In this document: positions 5,727 through 12,895 of the stretch, in pieces
Layout of the letters: each line of letters starts with the position of its first letter
Numbering within the stretch: the first letter of the stretch is position 1
Virus record (IMG/VR): IMGVR_UViG_3300027822_000035
Location: 1-25,172 of that record
Origin: a virus
Length of the DNA stretch: 25,172 nucleotides
Reading direction: 5' to 3' (one strand)
The notes under the pieces: generated by a model
Database searches by the model: none
Told to the model about the DNA's origin: nothing
What the model saw: the letters and a program-made list of their open reading frames with translations, nothing else
Program-made: the position numbers and the translations under genes

Positions 5727-7868
5727 ATGAAGACTGGGGAGACACTTTCCATACAAGAAATCAACCGGGTTTCCGGCGTCAGTGTGCGGGTGTTACAGCT
5801 TCGCGCATCAAAGGAAAAATGGTCATGTGTCGATCTGCCAGGCAGGGGCCGTGGCGGAAGAATCCGGTGTTACAATATAGACCATCTGCCGGAAGACATC
5901 CGTCTCCTTTATAATAAAGAGGTGGTTTGTAACCTACCTACCGAATCTAACACCCATCTCCTTGCAACATCACCGGTAAAAACACCGGTCATGGCAATGA
6001 GCGTGCCCCAAAAGATTAAATTCGCCGCCAAGACCGATTTATTGCTGCATTACACCAGCGCCGTGGCCGGTGCCGGCCACGGCAAAAAGACAACGGCGCG
6101 GGACAACTTCATGCTGGCCTACAACAACGGCCTGATCTACCGGGAAATTTTTGCCATCGTCGGTGAGGTTTCCTGGAAGACCATCGAAGGTTGGAAACGC
6201 ACCGTGCGTGCCGGCGGGAACCTGGCCGACCGGCGCGGGAAAGCGCGCAAGGGGAAACGGATTATTACCGCCCAACAGGCGACCATTCTGATGCAGGTGG
6301 CCCTACATCCCAATGCATTGCTGATATCGGAGGCAACCCGTGAGGCAAAGCGCCGGATGGCCGCCGCAGGAATCGATAACGGCCACAACCCGTCGACGTA
6401 CCGGCGCTGGCTGACTGATTTCAAGGAACACAATTATGATATCTGGTGCTTTCAGCGCGGCGGGAAGAAACGCTGGAATGATGAGTGCTGCCTTTCCATC
6501 GACCGCAACCCGGAGTTGATCAATGTCGGCGACGTGCTGGTGGCTGACGGCCACACACTGAATTTCAATACGCTTAACCCGTGGACCGGCAAGCCTCAGC
6601 GCATGACGCTGATCACATTTTTTGACATGCGGTCGAACATGCCGTGCGGATGGGAGATCATGCCAACGGAGAACACGGCTGCGATATCATCTGCGCTTCG
6701 CCGGGCGATTCTGTTTCTTGGTAAAATTCCACGCGTCGTCTACCTGGATAACGGGCGGGCGTTCAAGGGCAACTATTTCACCGGCACCGATCTCGAGCAG
6801 GCAGGCCTGTCAGGCATTTACGAGCAACTTGGCATCCAGACCGTATTCGCATGGGCCTATCATGGCCAGTCAAAAACAGTGGAACGTTTTTTTGGGACAC
6901 TTGCGGAGCTTGAGAGAAAGGCACCGACCTACACCGGAACCAGCATTGTGAAAAAACCGCCGCGCATGAACCGCGGAGAGAAATTGCACCGCAAGGTCTT
7001 CGACAAAGTCGTCGGCGGAGAATACCTGACCTTGGAAATGACCCATCAGGTGATCGCCGGCTGGTTCGATGAGTATGCCCATCGGCCTCAGGAACGCAGT
7101 AAATATCTGAAGGGATGGGCTCCTATGGATCTGTTTTCGCCAGGGCGCGGCCAGGGGATTGATCCTGTAGAACTGACCGCGTTGATGTGGGCCAGGAAAG
7201 GCGCGGTTATTCGTGCCAGCCGGATATCCCACATGGGCCGCTATTACTATCACAATAATTTATACGGCCGGCATCACCAGGTGGAGGTGCGTTACGACCT
7301 GCAAGACCCAAGCTATATCGCCGTTTACGAAAATGGCGAGTTCGTCTGTATCGCTACGGAACAAGACCAGATCCACCCGATGGCCACTCATTTGGGCACG
7401 GATAAGGATCGCGCCAAATTGTCCGAATACTGTGAAATAAAGGGGCATCAATTTAAGATAGCCAGTGGGTTGTCTCAGCAATTATTGGAAAAAGAGGTGC
7501 TCCCGGCCCATCAACAGCAATTGGCAAGGGACGGTGTCTCTCCGACAGGACCCTCCCCTACCCCGTTAGAACCGGAACCCAAGCAGCTCACAGCCGCCGA
7601 TGAGAAACGGATTGAAGCGGAAGCGGCCGAGTATTTTGAGCAAAATGAGAAGGAAGAGACCAACGTATTTACCGAACTGGAAGGGATGGAGGATCTGGAT
7701 AAATACGAGCAGCTCCTCAAGCTGGATGCCCGCCAGGTGATGATTCCGAAACAGTGGCTGGCCTTCATGCGTTATTTCGAGCAGACGCCGCAATATAAGA
7801 GCCTGGAAAAGAGCGATTATTGGGAAGAGATCCGGGCTGCAGAAGCTGCGATGGCAAGGGCAATATAA
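5727..7868 (+). CDS. MuA-type DDE transposase
   Basis: The 713-residue protein has an N-terminal Mu-type winged-helix DNA-binding domain (about 5-65, SIQEINRVSGVSVRVLQLRA), a helical end-binding region to about residue 240, an integrase-like core and a C-terminal Mu transposase domain. The catalytic triad is D274 (in VADGHTL), D341 (YLDNGRAF) and E386 (KTVERFFG), closely matching D269/D336/E392 of MuA. It should bind phage ends, nick the 3' ends and join them to target DNA during integration and replicative transposition. ATG 5727 follows GAGGGG at the right distance; GTG 5721 is an alternative. The last 120 residues are acidic and may contact the MuB-like ATPase encoded 30 bp downstream and the ClpX unfoldase, as in Mu. 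Confidence 0.95.
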   Translation: MKTGETLSIQEINRVSGVSVRVLQLRASKEKWSCVDLPGRGRGGRIRCYNIDHLPEDIRLLYNKEVVCNLPTESNTHLLATSPVKTPVMAMSVPQKIKFAAKTDLLLHYTSAVAGAGHGKKTTARDNFMLAYNNGLIYREIFAIVGEVSWKTIEGWKRTVRAGGNLADRRGKARKGKRIITAQQATILMQVALHPNALLISEATREAKRRMAAAGIDNGHNPSTYRRWLTDFKEHNYDIWCFQRGGKKRWNDECCLSIDRNPELINVGDVLVADGHTLNFNTLNPWTGKPQRMTLITFFDMRSNMPCGWEIMPTENTAAISSALRRAILFLGKIPRVVYLDNGRAFKGNYFTGTDLEQAGLSGIYEQLGIQTVFAWAYHGQSKTVERFFGTLAELERKAPTYTGTSIVKKPPRMNRGEKLHRKVFDKVVGGEYLTLEMTHQVIAGWFDEYAHRPQERSKYLKGWAPMDLFSPGRGQGIDPVELTALMWARKGAVIRASRISHMGRYYYHNNLYGRHHQVEVRYDLQDPSYIAVYENGEFVCIATEQDQIHPMATHLGTDKDRAKLSEYCEIKGHQFKIASGLSQQLLEKEVLPAHQQQLARDGVSPTGPSPTPLEPEPKQLTAADEKRIEAEAAEYFEQNEKEETNVFTELEGMEDLDKYEQLLKLDARQVMIPKQWLAFMRYFEQTPQYKSLEKSDYWEEIRAAEAAMARAI

Positions 7869-7898
7869 GTTTTCCTACTGGAAAAAAAAGGAGAGATG

Positions 7899-8645
7899 AT
7901 GGCACTTACAATGTCAAAGACGGAATTTATTCAAACGCAGAACGTGCGGAACGTTGTACTGATGATGGACGATATCCGAATGGACATCGACGAGGGTCGG
8001 TTCGGCGTGGTGTGCGGCGGCGCCGGTCTCGGCAAGTCCAGGACCATCAAGTGGTTTCACTCCAACAACACCGACACGGTTTATATTGAATCAACCGCTA
8101 TTTGGTATTCCAGCGAGCTTGAGTTCCTACGGGATTTTTGCCGGGAACTTGGGATCGAGGATGTTGCCAAGCGCAAGGGCCGTTGTTTCCGTGACATCGT
8201 CGACCATCTTTTTGAAAATCCGGACACCATCATTCTCATCGACGAGGTGGACCGGTTGAAAAACATGCATCTGGAGTTGATGAGAGACATCACCCGAATG
8301 ACCCTTTGTCCCATCGTATTGATCGGGGAACGGAAACTCCTTCCTTTTATGCAGCGAAACGAGCGGGTTTGGACGCGGACATTCGAGCCGGTGATGTTCA
8401 AGCCGATGAAACAGAGCGACGTGATCATCTACGCCAAGGACGCCGTTGGTGTGCAGATCAGCGCCGATATCGCCAACATCCTCCATAAGACCAGTACCAA
8501 GAATACATCAGACGGCAACTTCCGCCTGGTAAAACGCGCATTGCAATACTGCGTTCAGTACGCCAATGCCAAAAACACCGATGAAGTCACGCCCGACATC
8601 GCCACCGCTTCCATCAAATCAGCCATCAGATGGGCCAAGAATTAG
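7899..8645 (+). CDS. MuB-type AAA+ ATPase, transposition target activator
   Basis: The 248-residue protein has a Walker A motif (GGAGLGKS, residues 40-47), Walker B (IILIDEVD, D115/E116) and a sensor-like IVLIGER segment, the layout of MuB and related transposition ATPases (PF13401-like). It would bind DNA in an ATP-dependent way, choose target DNA and stimulate the transposase. MuB itself is about 310 residues with an N-terminal HTH; this protein lacks that HTH and resembles the shorter MuB versions of many Mu-like phages. Two adjacent ATGs are possible (7896, 7899); GGAG spacing favours 7899. Confidence 0.93.
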   Translation: MALTMSKTEFIQTQNVRNVVLMMDDIRMDIDEGRFGVVCGGAGLGKSRTIKWFHSNNTDTVYIESTAIWYSSELEFLRDFCRELGIEDVAKRKGRCFRDIVDHLFENPDTIILIDEVDRLKNMHLELMRDITRMTLCPIVLIGERKLLPFMQRNERVWTRTFEPVMFKPMKQSDVIIYAKDAVGVQISADIANILHKTSTKNTSDGNFRLVKRALQYCVQYANAKNTDEVTPDIATASIKSAIRWAKN

Positions 8646-8654
8646 GGGGTTGCC

Positions 8655-9251
8655 ATGCAAAAGTCTTTTGCTCAGCGCATGCGGGATGTGATGCGGATCG
8701 ACCTGAAGGGCCGGGATGAGGTCTCCTATCAGGACATCGCCCTTCGTTTGGATCTTGTATCAAATAAGGAGAAACAGCCGATATACCGGTCCATGCGCGA
8801 TTTCATGAAGCGCAATGAAGTTGTCCGCCTTCGGCCGGGCGTTTTCAGGTACGACGGCAAGAAATACGATCCACGCCCGGCCACGAAAACACACTGCATG
8901 TATCGCCTGATCCGTGCCAACCGCCGCGGCACCATTGGGGTAGACGACCTGATGGCCAACTGCCAGGTCGAGAAAAGTACGGCCCAGGAATATCTCAGGT
9001 TGCTTGTCCGCCGAGGGATGATGAGACGGATTCCCATGCCGAAAAACCGGCCGCCAAAATACCAGATGATCGATGATCCGGGCCCAAATCTGGTTAAAAA
9101 CGACGAGAACGCGGAGAAGCTTCGGCGGATCCGAGGATTAAAGACCCTGGCCAGGGAGGCTATGGACGCCATCCAGGAGGGCCTGGATGTTGCCGTGGCG
9201 GCGGTTGAATCGATTGAGGGCGAGCTTTCGGAGGAAATGTCAGATGAATGA
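8655..9251 (+). CDS. Winged-helix early protein
   Basis: A 198-residue basic protein. Residues 5-60 and 80-125 each look like winged-helix units: the first ends in RLRPGVFRYDG, and the second (GVDDLMANCQVEKSTAQEYL, then RRGMMRRI) is a typical wHTH with a turn at VEKST. The C-terminus is a charged helix. It follows the MuB-like gene after 9 bp, and its last 8 nt overlap the next gene. Related genes of unknown role occur after MuB in several Mu-like phages. A DNA-binding function is inferred from fold style. Confidence 0.6.
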   Translation: MQKSFAQRMRDVMRIDLKGRDEVSYQDIALRLDLVSNKEKQPIYRSMRDFMKRNEVVRLRPGVFRYDGKKYDPRPATKTHCMYRLIRANRRGTIGVDDLMANCQVEKSTAQEYLRLLVRRGMMRRIPMPKNRPPKYQMIDDPGPNLVKNDENAEKLRRIRGLKTLAREAMDAIQEGLDVAVAAVESIEGELSEEMSDE

Positions 9252-9657
9252 TGCGCAATGGGATGCCGTAGAAGAACGGCTCTGTAGCTTTTACGGCCAT
9301 GTCTGCCTGGACTGCGACGGATATCGATTGAAGTTGAGATTGAGCCGGATATCAACATTTAAAAACGCCATCACCTTTTATGTGAACGGCGTACTGGAAG
9401 GGGGATGGTTTCTATCTGATTGTGAGGAACGGCGGCGGTTTTTCAGGCCGGCCGCCACATATCTATGGAGTACAAAAAACCGCTGCGTGTTCAACAAGAT
9501 GTCTAAGAAAACGCTGAAAGCAATGAATATTGATCCCAACAAAAAGAGCACGTTTTTCTATTCCTCTTGGTGCAACTTCAAGAGCATGCGCCGTCACCTT
9601 GAGAAAAACAACTCATCCATAACCCTCATTGAAGAGGAACAAAAGGAGGCCGTATGA
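9244..9657 (+). CDS. Conserved-looking small phage protein, unknown
   Basis: A 137-residue protein starting at ATG 9244, preceded by GAGGAA and overlapping the upstream gene by 8 nt. It is rich in Phe, Arg and Cys (DCDGYRLKLRL; YLWSTKNRCVFNK) with a soluble alpha/beta look. I recognise no family and no signal peptide. The longer frame from 9187 is rejected because it overlaps the previous gene heavily. It ends in an ATGA overlap with the zinc-ribbon gene at 9654, so it is part of the same translational chain. Confidence 0.55.
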   Translation: MNDAQWDAVEERLCSFYGHVCLDCDGYRLKLRLSRISTFKNAITFYVNGVLEGGWFLSDCEERRRFFRPAATYLWSTKNRCVFNKMSKKTLKAMNIDPNKKSTFFYSSWCNFKSMRRHLEKNNSSITLIEEEQKEAV

Positions 9658-9875
9658 AATCATTTCTTGGCAAATCCGCTATGTTTTCGAGATCTCCAGG
9701 GCCCGGGATCCAGTTGGAGCGGGCGATCCTGTGCTTCAACTGTGAAACCGTATCCGAACAGTACAAAGATGGGAACTGCCGTCACTGCGGATCGTCATCC
9801 ACGGTGAACCTTTCCAGGATTATCCCCAGGCCTTCCCTGCCGGTCGATATCATAGATCCCGCAAGGAGGGCATGA
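9654..9875 (+). CDS. Small zinc-ribbon protein
   Basis: A 73-residue protein with two knuckles, CFNC (residues 28-31) and CRHC (42-45), that should bind one zinc ion. It has no other domain. It overlaps both neighbours by 4 nt, which implies coupled translation within the early operon. Similar stand-alone zinc ribbons are frequent in phage early regions and may bind nucleic acid; the exact role is not known. Confidence 0.6.
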   Translation: MKSFLGKSAMFSRSPGPGIQLERAILCFNCETVSEQYKDGNCRHCGSSSTVNLSRIIPRPSLPVDIIDPARRA

Positions 9876-10288
9876 TGCCGATTAATAAAAAACAGATTTC
9901 CATGTTTCATACGGCCAAGGCCCAGGTAGGGATGACGGCCGACGAGAAAGAGGCTCTGCTGAGCGGCCTTGGTGTCACATCAACCAAGGAACTGACCCAG
10001 GATATGTTCGACCAGGCCATATTGCACTTTGAGCGCATGGGTTTTACGCATACGAATAAATTTTATCGACCGGCAGGCAGTAAAAAACGATTGATATCAA
10101 AGATCGTCGCCATCCGCGAAGACATCGGCGTCAAGGATTCATACATCGACGCCATCGCTCAGAACATGTTTAAAAACAAGAAAGGCACACCGATCGGATC
10201 TTATCGGTGGTGCACCGCTCAGCAACTGCATAAACTCGTTGCAGCACTATCCTATCACCAGAATCGCCAGAAAAAGGCATCCAGATGA
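9872..10288 (+). CDS. GemA-like (Mu gp16 family, DUF1018) protein
   Basis: The 138-residue protein matches the GemA/DUF1018 family of Mu-like phages. The C-terminal signature runs through YIDAIAQNMFKNK and RWCTAQQLHKLVAALSYH (about 93-133), and the N-terminus has the usual short lead (ISMFHTAKAQVGMTADE) found in this family. In Mu, gemA affects host gene expression and DNA supercoiling; its molecular action is unclear. A strong GGAGG precedes the tandem ATGs at 9872/9875. It overlaps the zinc-ribbon gene upstream and the next gene by 4 nt. Confidence 0.8.
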   Translation: MMPINKKQISMFHTAKAQVGMTADEKEALLSGLGVTSTKELTQDMFDQAILHFERMGFTHTNKFYRPAGSKKRLISKIVAIREDIGVKDSYIDAIAQNMFKNKKGTPIGSYRWCTAQQLHKLVAALSYHQNRQKKASR

Positions 10289-10656
10289 TCCGGCTGTCGT
10301 TGCATTTTTGCGACAACTGGCTGATCCGGGTCGGGAACTGGCCCACTGAGGCGTTGATTCAAAAGGTGTTGCGCGAGTCTGTGCCTGTGCATCCGTGCCG
10401 GAACCTTTTCGATCGGGACGGAAACAGTTACCGGGTTTTTGCCATATATTGGCACCCCGACCTGGACGTGGTGATCAAGGTCGATGAATACGCCGGCAGA
10501 GCCATTACCGTGCTCAGCCGCGAGAATTACAACCAGCGGAACGGGCAGACCGGAGGTAAAATAAATCATGGAAAAAAGAAAAAACCAAAAGGCCGACGAT
10601 CGGCTTTTTTACATCGGCGTGCTTACAAGCGAGCAATGCCAGTGCGAACGGATTAA
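10285..10656 (+). CDS. Small early protein with basic tail, unknown
   Basis: A 123-residue protein starting at an ATGA overlap with the GemA-like gene. Residues 1-85 look like a small alpha/beta domain (VFAIYWHPDLDVVIKVDEY). The last 30 residues are very basic (HGKKKKPKGRRS) and are read through the start of the next gene in another frame for 89 nt. That tail may be an accident of the overlap. No family recognised. Confidence 0.5.
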   Translation: MIRLSLHFCDNWLIRVGNWPTEALIQKVLRESVPVHPCRNLFDRDGNSYRVFAIYWHPDLDVVIKVDEYAGRAITVLSRENYNQRNGQTGGKINHGKKKKPKGRRSAFLHRRAYKRAMPVRTD

Positions 10657-10789
10657 AAAACAGGGCCGGGCCCTGTGTTTCGGGTGCTTTATCAAGTTGC
10701 CCGGGGACCTTGCACGTGCACTGTACCGGCCCATCGGCGCCGGGTTCGAGGCAGCTTACGACGACTGCTGTCGCTATCTGAACGAATAA
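10568..10789 (+). CDS. Small Cys-rich phage protein
   Basis: A 73-residue protein with a CQCERIKK...CFGC pattern (residues 24-43) that probably binds zinc, followed by LARALYRPIGAGFEAAY and a CC pair. Proteins with this layout are common in early regions of transposable and lambdoid phages. GGAGG lies 11 nt before ATG. The first 90 nt overlap the preceding gene, and codons 7-14 form a perfect terminator-like hairpin (see 10587-10609). Function unknown. Confidence 0.6.
   Translation: MEKRKNQKADDRLFYIGVLTSEQCQCERIKKQGRALCFGCFIKLPGDLARALYRPIGAGFEAAYDDCCRYLNE
10587..10609 (+). terminator. Intragenic intrinsic-terminator-like hairpin
   Basis: AAAAGGCCGA (10587-10596) pairs with TCGGCTTTTT (10600-10609) around a CGA triloop: ten base pairs with a single G-U, ending in six T. 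This is a textbook intrinsic terminator, yet it lies inside two overlapping genes early in 10568-10789. It could attenuate transcription into the distal early genes until antitermination, or simply be a coding accident. Confidence 0.45.
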
Positions 10790-10803
10790 CAAGGAGAAAC
10801 GGG

Positions 10804-11202
10804 ATGAGTATCAATCGGATGACCCCGGAGGATGTTGAAAAGGCAAGGACGCGCCTGTTGCTTGTGATGACACGGCATGCCGGACCCAACAAGAAAATCG
10901 GCATGGGTGAATTATACGAACAGGTGTTCGATCGCCAGTATCATCATCGCATCAACGACACCAGGCAGCTGCGCTATATCATCACCAATCTGCGTAATGA
11001 CGGGGTCCCCATCGTCAGCAACTCATCCGCTACCAATGGCGGGTACTGGCTTGCCGCCAGTGCAAGTGAGATCACGCTGTATTGCGCGAAGGGCCAACGA
11101 CAGGCCATCGGAATGTTGGCCAGAATAGCTAAAATGAAAGATGTTTCCCTGCCGGAGTATCTCGGTCAGATGCGTCTGGAACTGGAGTCAAACGATGCGT
11201 AA
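10804..11202 (+). CDS. Winged-helix-like early protein
   Basis: A 132-residue protein with a good AAGGAG site upstream of ATG 10804. Residues 30-80 (IGMGELYEQVFDRQYHHRIN, then TRQLRYIITNLRNDGVPIVS and a NGGYWLA wing) form a likely winged helix of the type found in phage proteins that choose between two DNA-binding states. The C-terminal half is helical. It overlaps the Gam-like gene by 8 nt. A nucleic-acid-binding role is inferred. Confidence 0.6.
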   Translation: MSINRMTPEDVEKARTRLLLVMTRHAGPNKKIGMGELYEQVFDRQYHHRINDTRQLRYIITNLRNDGVPIVSNSSATNGGYWLAASASEITLYCAKGQRQAIGMLARIAKMKDVSLPEYLGQMRLELESNDA

Positions 11203-11656
11203 GCCACAAAACGAACACCTTATGCGTGCCGAACAACTGCTTACCGATATTTCCTCTGCGATTGTTGCCAGGGATGATGCCGTAAAGAAGGCGAACGCTG
11301 AAATCGATGTCGTTAAAAGCCGCTACGCCGACGGTATCGACCGTGAGAAAAAGAAGATCATCGCCTTCGAAAAGCAGCTGGACCGGTTGGTGCGATCAAG
11401 CCGATCTGAAATTCTCGGCGACGGGGACCGGGCCGATCTGCCCGGCGGTTCGGTTATGCTCAAGGAAGAGCGGCGGGTCAAGCGGATCAAGGGGATGCTG
11501 GATCGGTTGAAGGCCGCCGGCATGCAGTCCGCCATTAAAACGGCCAAGGAATACGTGAACTGGGACCGCGTAGAGATGTTCAATGACGGGATGCTTGAAC
11601 GTCTTGGCACCGAACGGGTGTCGAAGACGATTTTCTCTTATGAGTTGAAGGGGTAG
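11195..11656 (+). CDS. gam: Gam-like host-nuclease inhibitor
   Basis: The 153-residue protein has the Mu Gam layout: a long N-terminal coiled coil (about 5-75, with VVKSRYADGIDREKKKIIAF), a beta-hairpin marked by LPGGSVMLKEERRVK, and a C-terminal helix bearing YVNWDRVEMFNDGMLERLG. Mu Gam is a Ku homologue that binds duplex ends and protects linear DNA from RecBCD-type exonucleases. Start ATG 11195 has GGAG 8 nt upstream. It is the last gene of the early block, before a structured 288-bp gap. Confidence 0.85.
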   Translation: MRKPQNEHLMRAEQLLTDISSAIVARDDAVKKANAEIDVVKSRYADGIDREKKKIIAFEKQLDRLVRSSRSEILGDGDRADLPGGSVMLKEERRVKRIKGMLDRLKAAGMQSAIKTAKEYVNWDRVEMFNDGMLERLGTERVSKTIFSYELKG

Positions 11657-11710
11657 ATGAATCCTGGGAGGTGCGGGTCGTTGAGACTCATGAACGATAA
11701 TGAAATGCGC

Positions 11711-11760
11711 TTGACAAACCCATATGTTTTTGCGCACACTGGGTGCGTCAAAATTATGGT
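11711..11760 (+). promoter_or_regulatory. Promoter-like unit upstream of the C4-like RNA
   Basis: A perfect TTGACA (11711-11716) is followed by TTTTTGCGC (11727-11735), GTCAAA (11747-11752) and AAATTATGG (11751-11759). The same four words in the same order recur at 11874-11934. It probably drives the structured RNA and antirepressor locus, but no convincing -10 is visible (best CACACT at 18 bp spacing). Confidence 0.35.
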
Positions 11761-11763
11761 GCG

Positions 11764-11810
11764 CCCCCGTCCCTCGATGCAATCCGGCATCGAAAGGGGG
11801 TTTGTTGTTT
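11764..11810 (+). terminator. Terminator-like hairpin after the Gam gene
   Basis: TCGATGC (11774-11780) and GCATCGA (11787-11793) form a 7-bp stem with a 6-nt loop, extendable by CCC and GGG across a two-base bulge, followed by the T-rich TTTGTTGTTT. It could end the early transcript ahead of the antirepressor control region. Confidence 0.45.
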
Positions 11811-11823
11811 TTGGGCATTTTTG

Positions 11824-11902
11824 CGCGCCCGAGATGCCACGTATCGTGAGGTACGTGGGCGCTTCCATAAGCGTTGACACATCTCGGGCGCGTTCTTTTT
11901 TT
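11824..11902 (+). ncRNA. C4-type antisense RNA candidate
   Basis: CGCGCCCGAGATG (11824-11836) pairs perfectly with CATCTCGGGCGCG (11880-11892). Inside are two hairpins: CCACGTA/TACGTGG (11837-11843 with 11852-11858, 8-nt loop) and CGCTT/AAGCG (11860-11864 with 11869-11873, 4-nt loop), a three-way junction ending in TTCTTTTTTT. Bases 11860-11870 are antiparallel-complementary to 11929-11939 over 11 pairs (two G-U), covering the GGAGG of the next ORF; GGTAC at 11850-11854 pairs with GTACC at 11939-11943. Together they cover the ribosome-binding site up to the ATG at 11945. This is how C4 RNA of P1/P7 blocks icd-ant translation, and an antirepressor-like gene follows here as well. Not checked against the Rfam model. 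Confidence 0.7.
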
Positions 11903-11944
11903 GCGCCTCCGCTGTCAAACCGTCTAAATTATGGAGGTGTACCA

Positions 11945-12181
11945 ATGGCAGACCTGCCGACTTCTCAAGCACCAACCGACCTTCTCGAGACCAACATTTG
12001 CCGCATGTGGATGCTGCGTGATTTTTTAAACGGGATCGATCACGAACAGTTCCAATTTAGCGAGTCCGGAAACTGCGGGCTCATTCAACTCATGGATCAA
12101 ACCATCGAAGAGATGGAGCTGGCGATGGAACAGGTTTGTGAACTTTGGAGGAACAACAAAAAGGAGGTGGCTAATGGGTGA
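11945..12181 (+). CDS. Small ORF in icd-like position, coupled to antirepressor
   Basis: A 78-residue acidic helical protein (contains LIQLMDQTIEEMELAMEQVC) with GGAGG 7 nt before ATG 11945; the longer open frame from 11657 is only the structured gap read through. Its stop overlaps the start of the Bro-N gene by 8 nt. In P1, icd sits in the same place: its translation is blocked by C4 RNA and is needed for ant expression. Sequence similarity to P1 Icd is not claimed; the analogy rests on the arrangement and on the complementarity of the ribosome site to the upstream RNA. Confidence 0.65.
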   Translation: MADLPTSQAPTDLLETNICRMWMLRDFLNGIDHEQFQFSESGNCGLIQLMDQTIEEMELAMEQVCELWRNNKKEVANG

Positions 12182-12836
12182 TGTCGTTAAATTTAAAGCA
12201 CAGCAAAAAGAGTATCCCATTTCCATCCAGGATATCGACGGTGAAAAGTGGGTTACTGCTCAACAATTTGGTGAAGCGATTGGCGTCAAGGGTATACGCA
12301 GGCTGATTAGAAGTTTGAAAGAAGTAGGCGAAATCAAAGAAGAAAAACACTGCCGTACGGTTAGCGTACACCGTCAAACAGATGGGAAAATGTCACCACA
12401 AGTAGTTCTCTCCTATCGTGGTGTCATCAGGATTGCCATGCGCGCACAGAGCCAACGCGCCAGGGCTTTCCGTGACTGGGCCGAGGATGTTCTGCTCGAT
12501 GTGATGGTCACCGGCCAATTCGGCGGTCCTGAAAACACGGAGTCCATTCGGGAACTCGGTGTTTGCCTGGGGATCGAATTCGCCGGCCACTGCCAGGCGC
12601 ATGGGGTAACGATCAACCAGGCCGGCCGTTTGTTGTGGATGCGTCGGCAGGGGTTGACTCAGGAAGAGGCCGGGGCCGCCATCGGAATCGGCCGCAACCG
12701 AGCATTCCACGTCGAATCAGCAATGAAAAAGCTTGGGATTGATATCCCGAAAGTTGATCGTAACAAACGGATCGACAGCCTGGACCTGCAAATTTTATTC
12801 GGTCTATCCGACAAAAAAGCAATTGCACGTCTGTGA
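12174..12836 (+). CDS. Bro-N domain antirepressor-like protein
   Basis: The 220-residue protein has a Bro-N/antirepressor domain at about 14-120: YPISIQDIDGEKWVTAQQFG, AIGVKGIRRLIRSL and a LSYRGVIRIAMRAQSQRARA helix ending in FRDWAEDVLLDVMVTG, the typical order in phage antirepressors. The C-terminal part holds a second HTH (LTQEEAGAAIGIGRNRAFHV). It would antagonise the repressor or bind phage DNA. A very strong AGGAGG lies 7 nt before ATG 12174, inside the preceding ORF, so expression depends on that ORF being translated. A terminator follows the stop at once. Confidence 0.8.
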   Translation: MGDVVKFKAQQKEYPISIQDIDGEKWVTAQQFGEAIGVKGIRRLIRSLKEVGEIKEEKHCRTVSVHRQTDGKMSPQVVLSYRGVIRIAMRAQSQRARAFRDWAEDVLLDVMVTGQFGGPENTESIRELGVCLGIEFAGHCQAHGVTINQAGRLLWMRRQGLTQEEAGAAIGIGRNRAFHVESAMKKLGIDIPKVDRNKRIDSLDLQILFGLSDKKAIARL

Positions 12837-12843
12837 TATCTTG

Positions 12844-12873
12844 CCGGGCGGGTGTTTATCACCTGCCCGGTTT
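12844..12873 (+). terminator. Intrinsic terminator after the antirepressor gene
   Basis: CCGGGCGGGTG (12844-12854) and CACCTGCCCGG (12860-12870) form an 11-bp stem (one G-U) with a TTTAT loop, followed by TTTC, 8 bp after the stop codon. The T-run is short but the stem is strong. Confidence 0.65.
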
Positions 12874-12895
12874 CACCAGTCGCGAGGATAAAATC

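Noticed and set aside
10572-10578. A AAA AAG slippery heptamer in the correct phase, followed by a hairpin, suggesting programmed -1 frameshifting
   Set aside because: The -1 frame leads to an unnatural sequence and does not join the frame of the gene at 10568, which would need +1. The run is probably just Lys codons.
11657-12181. A 174-codon open frame spanning the structured gap
   Set aside because: The first 96 codons read through hairpins and the C4-like RNA; the good ribosome site and protein-like sequence start at ATG 11945.
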